Of a stretch of 64,000 bases of DNA, positions 56,534 through 64,000 are shown in pieces. The notes beneath the pieces were generated by a model that was given only the letters and a program-made list of their open reading frames with translations, did no database searches and was not told where the DNA came from. Origin of the DNA: Entoloma clypeatum (lineage: Eukaryota; Basidiomycota; Agaricomycetes; Agaricales; Entolomataceae). The stretch lies in the NCBI GenBank assembly GCA_963565915.1, contig OY751493.1, positions 1,674,001 through 1,738,000 on the forward strand, in the 5' to 3' direction. The first letter of the stretch is position 1. Every line of letters starts with the position of its first letter. Made by a program: the position numbers and the translations under genes.

Positions 56534-57351
56534 TTAAGGGACATCCTTCCCAAGTGTCCGTTCAAAGTAATCCACCGCCTTCACATCCAGCACCAACCGC
56601 TGCCACTTGAGAAGCTCGTATACGTTCAGTTTATCCGACGTGACCAGCTTCACCTTCTCTAGGTTGTTGATAGCTCGCTCAAGCCCAACAGGTGGTGTTT
56701 CCTCCCCTGTAACAAACAGCGTCTTCCTCATGCCCAGCGCGTCAATCTTCTGAGCGAGATGCTTGGTCTTGCCGTTTGGCCACGAGAGACTGGTTACTAC
56801 CCCAAGGCTGTTCTCCTTGACCTTGGCACTGAGCGCGACTCGCATGCCCATCTCAATAACCTTGCGAGGTAGTTTGGTGCTGAAATCGCGCGGTTTCGGC
56901 CCGAATGCGACACCACCACCAATAAGCATAGGACTTTGACCGTCGCCCAACCGTGCTTTTCCAGTTCCCTTCTGTCGGCGAATCTTGATTCCAGATCCTC
57001 TGACTTCGCCACGAGTCTTGGTGTTGGCCGAGCCTTGCCGCAGAGAGTCGAGATGGTGAATGGCACAAAGGTGGAGAATGTCGCGCCGTATCGGATGATT
57101 GAAAACGGTGGGATTCAAAACTACAAGATTGTCCTGAGCCAAAGGGTCGGACTTGCCACGCTTAAGAGGTTGTGTGAGGGAGAGATAAACCGGCTCTAGA
57201 ATAGGTTTGACTGCACGAGACTCAACATAAATGGCAGATAGTGAAGGCATACTACCGAACCTGTTTTAGACGGCGGAGGATGTGAGACAGAGGACAGAAA
57301 GCGGAGGGGGGCGACAGGTCCCGAAACCAGACGGGCGGAGGACTGCATCAT
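56534..57351 (-). CDS. Mitochondrial large-subunit ribosomal protein uL4m
   Basis: Exons (minus): 57351-57261, 57195-56534; 250 aa. The first exon supplies a basic, Ser-rich presequence (MMQSSARLVSGPVAPLRFLS) fitting mitochondrial import; the intron (65 nt) contains a later Met that could mislead. The body is uL4: NPTVFNHPIRRDILHLCAIH, RGSGIKIRRQKGTGKARLGD, PMLIGGGVAFGPKPRDFSTK. Builds the exit-tunnel region of the mitoribosome. Yeast counterpart YML6. Confidence 0.92.
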
Positions 57352-57591
57352 GGGAGGATAAGCAAGTCACTGCACTGAAAGAACTAACTGTGGGAGTCTG
57401 CCATCTAGCTTTAGTCAGCATCAGTCCGGCATACGCCGGGTGAAACTAGGTAGGTGCTTCAAGCCACCACTCCGCTGTAAAGGTCAAGGACGCCGACCTG
57501 GACGACTTTAAGAACAAGGTACAATTGTCCATCGATCGTCTCTTAATGTAACTCACCAATTCTTCTCTTTTGCAGTTCCGGAAACATCAAA

Positions 57592-58148
57592 ATGACGTCA
57601 ACGACAAAGGCCGTACAGACATTCGGCAAAAAGAAGGCATGCAACAACCAACTATCATCATCATGTGTGAGCTGCTCAGCCTGACTCTGGACCTCCGTCA
57701 TCTAGACTGCAACTGCCGTCGCCCATGCAAAAGAGGGTCGTGGACTTATTCGCGTCAACGGCTCTCCGATCAACCTTGTCCAGCCTGAAATCCTTCGCTT
57801 GAAGGTCTATGAACCCATCTTGGTCGCCGGAGAGGATTCGTTTGCTCCCGTTGATATTCGTGTACGGGTGAAGGGAGGAGGACACACATCGCAGGTGTAC
57901 GCTATCCGACAGGCCATAGCAAAGGCTCTCGTTGCCTACTATGCCAAGTACATCGATGCCTACAGCGCCTTGGAGTTGAAGAAGAAACTGGTTGCGTACG
58001 ACCGTACTTTATTGATTGCGGATCCTAGGCGGATGGAGCCCAAGAAGTTTGGTGGACAAGGTGCCCGTGCTCGCAGGCAAAAGAGGTGCGCATCTCGACA
58101 GTTTTTGTGTTGTACATTTCTCATGCATCTCTGTTTAGTTATCGTTGA
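57592..58148 (+). CDS. RPS16: 40S ribosomal protein uS9 (RPS16)
   Basis: Exons 57592-57636, 57706-58085, 58139-58148; 144 aa, the usual length. Reads VQTFGKKK joined to [19 protein letters not shown], then [37 protein letters not shown], and the invariant end [11 protein letters not shown], which needs the tiny last exon (10 nt). The first coding intron starts with GC (57637-57705), needed to keep GKKKTATAV in frame. A 5' UTR intron (about 57517-57575) is also likely. Confidence 0.95.
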
Positions 58149-58463
58149 GCACTTTATTTCTTTATTTCCTGTCGTACTCCATATCATGTTTCTCCCCAAC
58201 CACCGTTATGCGTATGCAAAATCATGATTGGCATTATGAAAGACGAATGTCTGGCGTGAGCTTGGAGCAAATCAGCTGAGTTGTATTGAAGGTCACGTGG
58301 TCATCTGACGAGGGTTAGCGCCACATACCTTCTCCCTAAGTATACCCTGTGGTTCCAAACGTGCCCCTTGGTTTGAACGCCTTCAATCACTGCCGGCGGC
58401 ATTGAGCGGCTTGGTCAACAGCGCGCCTGTCGCAAACCTCAGTTTTCACCCGCCAACAGTCAC
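58149..58463. other. Intergenic region between RPS16 and the Rap1-like gene
   Basis: 315 bp with the RPS16 3' UTR and the promoter of the next gene. AGGGTTAG occurs at about 58311. No gene seen. Confidence 0.5.
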
Positions 58464-60924
58464 ATGGACGCCTTGCCACCGTCTCAAGCATCCCAAGACG
58501 TCCCACCGATCTTCCTCAATCCAGATGGTTCGCAGTGGTCGATTTTTGTCCAGAGCGATGGGATGGTTGGACGCCCTAGGCTCGCACGAACACTTAAAGT
58601 AAGTAAACTCCCAACAGGCTTCGAAATGGTAACCTATTGAGCCATCACTTATGTAGAAGGCAGGGGCTGTCATTTGCTCAGGTCCTAAGGAAGCCCAGGT
58701 TATTCTTGTCAATTCCAACTCGAACCAAGGCAAACGCTTCATTCGTGATTGGGGTGGAGACACAGATAAGGTGGTTCTAGAGCATTCCTGGGTTCAAACT
58801 TCAATTGCTGCGGGAAAGGTTTTAAATGAAGATGCTACCTGGGGAGGCTGTCTGACCGTTGATGATGGGCTTCCCATTGGGGAGAAGGATACAGATGACA
58901 CTGATGATGTCCTAAAGTCATCCCAATGCTCTTGGTTTCATGCGACCGGCTCAACATCTCCATTGAAAAGCTCCCTGTCTACGCAGCGTCCAAAACTCGA
59001 ACGAAGCGTTGATCAACCCGCTCTAGAAGCACAGACGACAGAATCATGTGGGCTACCGCAAGAGTCTCCTCCAAATGGGTCCTCGCATAACTTCTCTGGT
59101 TTTCTTTCAAATCAAGACCAACTGTACAACTTACCACAGATGCCACCCCATATCATAGCTGCGCAGTGGTCTCAAGCGATGCTACAGTTCCCTCAACTCT
59201 TAACGATGATGTCAGCTCCCCAGTACCCTCCCGGACCAAACAATGGAACTCCCAATGGGCTGCCCGCGTTTCCGGTGCCGCCTGTTGGTTATGCAGCGCC
59301 CTCAGGTTTTGCCTGGCCTCTCCCTTCTGGCCAAAATACATACAATCAATTTTCAAATCCAACAATGGATTCTATCGCAGTGGGTCAGCAACTGGACGAG
59401 TCTCATGCAATCTCCACATCCAATGCTTCTCTCAGCTCCCAGATATCATCGCATAACTATCATATATTACCAGCCACAGCTTCCGATCTTCCATCTTCAG
59501 TCCCTCGAAGGTCTTCGGTTGTTTCTCCAACAGTACATAACAATGAAGTTAATTCTGCCTCAACGGCACATTCTTCCACATCTCAGGGTTCCTCCACACC
59601 ATGTCCTACAGCAGCCTCTGCATCTCCTTGGCCACCAACACAGCCACGCTCCTCGATATTCAAGTCCGAGTCAGGCGAACCCTTTCTATTCTTTGCTGAC
59701 CCGGGAATGAATAGACATAATGCCTTGGTCAGTGCTATCAAGGTATGTGTCTTTAGCATTTCCTGCCTGAAGTTAACTAAGTCAAACAGAAAAATGGAGG
59801 TAAGATAACCTGTGATTTCACTGCTGCGGACTATGTCGTCCTTGCCTCCCAAACCAAAGATTCCAAGAATTATTTTGAGTCTGCTCTGGCTGCAAATAAA
59901 CCAGCACTCAAGACTTCCTTTGTTTATGATTCTGTGGACCAGAACAAACTCTTAGATCCATCACAATACACATTTCCGGGCAGTGTTTTGGGTAAACGAA
60001 AACAGAAGGTGGAAGATGATCAGCCCCCCGGAGACAAGGCCGAAAGGAAGCGGATTGAACAAAACACCAGACGGGCTGAGAAAAGGCGGAGCGACAAAGC
60101 TGCTCAAAACCCATCCTCTCAGAATTCTGAAAGCCTGTCCATGACAAACGGAAAAGCACGCCCTCGGTCTCCGACCCCTCCACCAGAGCACACCCGAGTT
60201 CCCATGGAGGGGAGAACATGGTTCAGGTATTCGGAACAAGAGAGAAGCTATGTCATCAGTTACCTGAAAGTTCTCTTTGAGAGAGACCACGAAATGTCAA
60301 TCTCTGCCATCGCCCAGCGTCTCTTCCACAAGGTAAGAAGCATTGTGCACTAAACCACATGACTAGCATCAATTGGTTTTCCCCATCCTGCAGATGCCTC
60401 ACCATTCTGCAAAATCTTGGGGTACCTTTCTCTCACAGACCATTGGAGATAAAGTTGCCGGGTTGAGGAAGAGAGCGAGCATTGCGTACAGAAAAGAGAG
60501 GCATGCTTACTCCTCGAATGTTAATGTCGGCCAAGAAGATCCAAGTCAAGACGGACCGTCAGAGGTCACCTCGTCAAGTCAAATAGCAACAGCCGACATT
60601 GAGGTGAACGCGCCGGGTCTTGAGGATGACCTGGAGACGGTTTCCCAATACTTTGCACTCGGTGGAGGTGACTCGTCAGAGGAGCACGACGAGGTAATTT
60701 GGGCTCGATTAACCGAACAGGCAAGTGCGAAATGCATGATGCGACAATTTCTGCTGAACTGTACGCAGACCAGGTGCAAAACGGCCTCAACTTGGGAGGA
60801 ATTTTATAATAAACACCATGTTGAAGTCAACGCTCGTTATGAGAAGTTGTGCGAGGCAGACTATGATAGAATAGATGACGAATCTATTGCATCTCCAAAT
60901 GCAAGTCCGGACAGGGAGCCTTAA
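58464..60924 (+). CDS. BRCT and Myb-like protein, candidate Rap1-type telomere protein
   Basis: Exons 58464-58598, 58657-59742, 59790-60332, 60394-60924; all introns phase 0; 764 aa. First BRCT-like unit at residues about 12-100 ([50 protein letters not shown]). A long Ser/Pro linker. A second BRCT-like unit at about 400-460 ([37 protein letters not shown]). A basic helix ([18 protein letters not shown]). Then a Myb/SANT-like unit ([20 protein letters not shown] ... [10 protein letters not shown]). An acidic helical C terminus follows. BRCT plus Myb plus C-terminal domain is the layout of Rap1, a shelterin-linked protein that acts at telomeres and in silencing. The match is by architecture and local pattern; function is inferred. 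Confidence 0.68.
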
Positions 60925-61012
60925 CAGATTTCGAGGTAAAGCTGCGGCAATGTACCTTACAGCAGATACATATGTCATTGTATATCGAAGATTTGTTCCG
61001 CATGAGAGCTCT

Positions 61013-61597
61013 TCATTCCGCGGTTGCCTCTAAGAGTGCTTTGGGTGGATGCTTGAAAAACCTCTTTCGTCTTTCCTCTGTTGTTGCCTCCCTGTCTCCC
61101 AGAAGTTGGCCAGAGTAATCGAAGGTACCCATTGCGGCACCGAGAACCACACAAGAACCGACTGCCATTGGAATGGAGCGGGCTGCAAGGGTTCGAATAT
61201 CAGATGAGTGATCACCTTCGACGTGTTCACTTGCCTCGGATTCCCGCTAAAAATCCTGCAGCGCAAGCCCCAGCAGCCCCGTTTGCAGCATCGTTTTTAC
61301 GGCGCTGGTTGGCCACTACTGATTCGGTGAACGCGAATGTAGCGCCCATGGCGGCTAAATTACCAATGTGCTGCCGTGAACATTGAAAGTATGCAAAAGG
61401 TATTCATGGCACAAACCGAAAAAACCGATGGTTCCTCCGGTTCTGGTTATGATGCCCAAAGCTCCGTGTGAATGAGTACCAAGGGCATTCTGTATTGCGC
61501 TGACGAAAGCACCGACAACACCCGCCTGCAAGCCAACATTAGTCGCGTAATTGAGAGAAGGTTTGGGCTCGTATGCTGGCGGGGAAGTATCGGACAT
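61013..61597 (-). CDS. Complex I subunit NDUFA11 homologue (Tim17-like)
   Basis: Exons (minus): 61597-61417, 61354-61235, 61182-61013; 156 aa. Reads YEPKPSLNYATNVGLQAGVV, ALGTHSHGALGIITRTGGTI, ATFAFTESVVANQRRKNDAA, GAAGACAAGFLAGIRARS. Four Gly/Ala-rich membrane helices, as in the Tim17/Tim22/NDUFA11 family. NDUFA11 helps assemble the membrane arm of mitochondrial complex I. The second intron (61183-61234) has a GCAAGT donor. A longer N terminus upstream is open but lacks family similarity, so MSDTSPPAYEP is preferred. Confidence 0.88.
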
Positions 61598-61762
61598 GAT
61601 GGTTTGGGATCGTGTTTCCTTTTTGGGCTCACAACTGCTTCGATGCGACAACGATGGTACAAGGATCCTGCAAGTCCTCCTGCTTTTACTCTGGTCAAGA
61701 AAATTTATGTTCGTCCTGTCTACATATCCATCATCATGACTCTCCATCTCCATCTATCATAG

Positions 61763-63593
61763 TCTCATCGCTCCGATGCGGAACCTCTTCGAACCGTGGC
61801 ATTCTTCCCTTGGACGTTAGACTCACTGCAGACGCTCTGGAAGGGTGCTCTCTCTAATGACGTCTTCTTTCCTCAATGGAAAGACATGATCAACGACTTT
61901 TATGATGCTATTGCTGTCGGAAGCGCCTCCAAATTGTATATCTTCTTCACTCGTCAGAAAAGAAATCCCATCATCATCAAGTTGCCGCTGGTAGAAAACT
62001 CCTCAAGCTGAACTCATCGGCCTATTTATGAAACACTTGTATTTCTAGGACGAATCTACCATCAAACCTCTCCCCACCGATTGTGTCCACGTGGCTTGGA
62101 CATTGAATTCGAATACGCCTATCGAACCACTCATCATCTTCTCTCGCCTCAACCTCCTATACATATACAACGTACGGAGGAACGGAATCGCAAGTTACCT
62201 CCGTGGGCACGGCGGGGTGCGATTTTCTACCAAAAGCTGGAGTCCACATGTTGATGCAGAGATCTGAAGGCTATTACTTCTATATCTGTCCATCCAACTA
62301 CCACAAGGCTGTTTTGCACGACTTCTCGTGATCACTCTACCCGGATATATGATTTGGAACTTAGTCCTCAAGACGCTCCTTCGAATCCATGTTGGCCTCC
62401 TGCAAAAGGAGCTAGTCTCGCCGGTGCAGCACACGGTCTCCACATGACAGAGAGGGAGGGGAGTGGAAGTGGTCGTTGCATCATCGTGCTCATGGGTGGA
62501 AGATCTGGTGGCCATCAGGCTGCCGTTCTCGGTGCTGTGAGCCTTCTTTTCTTAGTTGGAATTACTTTTCTGATGGCCAGCCAGGCCTTTCACCCAAACC
62601 TCCCGCTTATTGCGACATGTGGCGTTTGTGATTCTGATCTGGTTGTCGATAAAATATTCTGATCAGTCTCGCAGCTCGACAGGCTTGTGAAAATTTGGTT
62701 TGTGCCTCCCGTCTCGAATGAAATACTCACTCGCGAGGACAAGCCTTTATTCAGCAGTGGTAGGATTCACAAGGCAAGGGTACTTTCTGTTTCATGGTAC
62801 GAAAAATCATTGTTCTCCCTAGAGATAACTTATCCGTATTCCTGATTGCCATTTGCAGGGTAGATCAGGATCTTCTGCTGACACACAGTGCACCAGCACT
62901 GATGAGAACCTATCCTGACAAGTTAGAATCAAGGGAGACATATCTGGAACCCGGACAACTCATCCTTTGGCGCTGGCTGAGTATGGATCGCTTCTTCCCC
63001 TCAAGTGAAGGAGACAGTAAGCGTCAAACGACCCTGAGGGGATGTGCATCTGTAAGACAGTATTTAATACCAGTACCACAAGGCTGAATAACATCTTAGG
63101 ATTACCAAGAAAGCTGTAAGTGTTGCGTTCATTTGTAGCGTCTAATTTGCTTCTAGCCCGTTGTCTAGGCTCTTTCAAAATAATTTCAGCACTCTCTTTT
63201 CCTAAAGTTGCCACCCAATTCATCGCCCCGGTTGTCGATCTTCATCATTCCTCCAAACATGATCCTGTCATCGTCTTTACCTATCCTGAATCCACGACAA
63301 TCACCATTCTCAATTTGATCAACATGCCTCCCCGTAAGCCACCGTTATTCCCTCTAGATGCAATGGATATCGTAGAAAAGGCGCAACGGATGGGTCTGGC
63401 GGATCATCCTGTTGCAAATGCTGAGGAGCTGCCTTCGGAAATTTCTGGTTGGGAAATCAGGATCCCTATCAGTACCACAGAGCCAGGGAGTGAATGCAGA
63501 ACACTCATGGCATGTGGTATGGGTATAGGTGGTGAGACTATTGTTGGCATTGGCGTCGGTGGGAGCATGTGGGTATGGGATGTTCGAGATTAA
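61763..63593 (+). CDS. WD40 protein resembling EED/ESC (Polycomb PRC2), 5' end uncertain
   Basis: Exons (<61763)-61990, 62049-62216, 62270-62536, 62585-62623, 62675-62796, 62859-63051, 63100-63115 (16 nt), 63169-63593. The start codon is not settled: the first exon probably opens at an acceptor at 61762 with a short 5' exon upstream. Joined text includes DCVHVAWTLNSNTPIEPLII, ASYLRGHGGAITSISVHPTT, CTTSRDHSTRIYDLEL, AFHPNLPLIATCGLDRLVKI, IHKARVLSVSWVDQDLLLTH, GQLILWRWLSMDRFF and an end MWVWDVRD. The order GHGG repeat, long insert, second-site dyad and I-H-x-x-x-V-x-x-V-x-W followed by L-x-W matches EED, which binds trimethylated histone H3 and activates the K27 methyltransferase. Similarity is partial, so the assignment is tentative. 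Confidence 0.6.
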
Positions 63594-63849
63594 GATTGGC
63601 ACTGTCCAGCATGGATTGCATTCTCGACTTACGAACGGAACGTGGGACTTGTCTAGTATCGAGTTCGTCCAATCTATCGAAGAAGCAATGTACAAACGGC
63701 TGAAAGTAAGTAACAAGCAATAGAACGTCCTCCGATGCATCTATGTACTCTCTGCAATTTTCGACCCCACAAGAATTGCATCCAAGATTGACCTTCTCGT
63801 GGCTTTTTCATAGGATTGTCGTAAATGGACTGAACGAACTTACCAATGA
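63594..63849. other. Convergent intergenic region
   Basis: 256 bp between the EED-like gene (plus) and the repeat-peptide gene (minus). Short plus-strand frames here continue no conserved protein. 3' UTRs expected. Confidence 0.4.
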
Positions 63850-64000
63850 TCAGTAACGCTCGATCGTCCCGGTAGGAGATTTGGTGGCAACCTCGGCAGG
63901 AATCTGACGTTTCTTGTTGATCTTCAGGGTGCCGTCAGGAGACTTGGACGGAACTTCCTCAGGAATTTCACGCTTAGCGTATCGCTCGACTGTTCCGGTG
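63850..64000 (-). CDS. Kex2-type repeat-peptide precursor (KEP-like), partial
   Basis: The C-terminal 50 codons enter from the right edge on the minus strand and stop at 63850-63852. The protein is a tandem repeat with a 21-residue (63-nt) period, each unit ending in a dibasic KR: ...GTVERYAKR, then EIPEEVPSKSPDGTLKINKK-R, then QIPAEVATKSPTGTIERY and stop. The consensus is (E/Q)IP(E/A)EV(P/A)(S/T)KSPxGT. Repeats separated by Lys-Arg are the mark of secreted precursors cut by Kex2 in the Golgi, such as Ustilago Rep1 and other KEP proteins. The signal peptide expected upstream is outside the window, so secretion is inferred. Confidence 0.7.
   Translation of the reverse strand, partial: TGTVERYAKREIPEEVPSKSPDGTLKINKKRQIPAEVATKSPTGTIERY

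Noticed and set aside
1..64000. tRNA, rRNA or snoRNA genes
   Set aside because: No cloverleaf boxes, rRNA blocks or convincing C/D boxes were recognised by eye; a covariance-model scan would be needed to exclude them.

Overview
The window looks like a piece of a mushroom-forming basidiomycete (Agaricomycetes) nuclear genome. The genes are eukaryotic and broken by many short introns (mostly 45-66 nt, a few shorter). The protein families (sphingolipid delta-8 desaturase, Nox, Vac8, Pal1, Bck1-type kinase, fungal His7 fusion) are fungal, and the repeats include a DIRS-like element and Tc1, hAT-like and LTR elements. There are no bacterial-style operons, CRISPR arrays or recognisable tRNA genes. 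Exon coordinates were built by hand from GT-AG/GC-AG junctions that keep the frame and restore conserved protein sequence. They are models, not transcript-supported structures.

Layout. (1) 1-2973: 3' part of a GYF-domain gene. (2) About 3,000-23,000: a 20-kb island of nested mobile elements with no intact host gene. Three large non-autonomous elements share CATCAGCA-type termini, short subterminal repeats and GC-rich minisatellite interiors (3675-10905, 7632-9287, 15105-18727). The first contains a palindrome whose exact centre was hit by a Tc1 element (4794-9692). That Tc1 copy was in turn hit by a second Tc1 copy (5117-6735), by one of the CATCAGCA elements and, at its left TA, by a Stowaway-like MITE. 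Three hAT-like MITEs with 8-bp target duplications, a decayed DIRS-like retroelement (11606-15096), a complete but non-coding LTR element (18737-21442) and a 744-bp foldback element complete the island. (3) 23,075-64,000: a gene-dense euchromatic arm with 22 gene models, one of them partial at the right edge.

Genes left to right: BAG-domain co-chaperone; secreted GH16 glucanase; VAC8; RecQ helicase; a kinase-only Bck1-like MAPKKK; NADPH oxidase; MAD2; TAF5; a conserved unknown; a signal-anchored membrane protein; a MetE/UROD-fold protein; ribosomal eL13; delta-8 sphingolipid desaturase; PAL1; HIS7; 3-phosphoglycerate dehydrogenase; RAD51; mitochondrial uL4; ribosomal uS9 (RPS16); a BRCT/Myb Rap1-like protein; complex I NDUFA11; an EED-like WD40 protein; and a partial Kex2-type repeat-peptide precursor. 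Most are housekeeping genes. Several are divergent pairs with short shared promoters: MAD2/TAF5 (74 bp), HIS7/PGDH (84 bp), uL4m/RPS16, desaturase/PAL1.

Most notable: the CATCAGCA element family and the palindrome-centred nested insertions; three GC-AG introns; a 19-nt exon that encodes the second histidine box of the desaturase; the Kex2-type repeat precursor at the right edge; and the Rap1-like and EED-like chromatin proteins close together near the right end.
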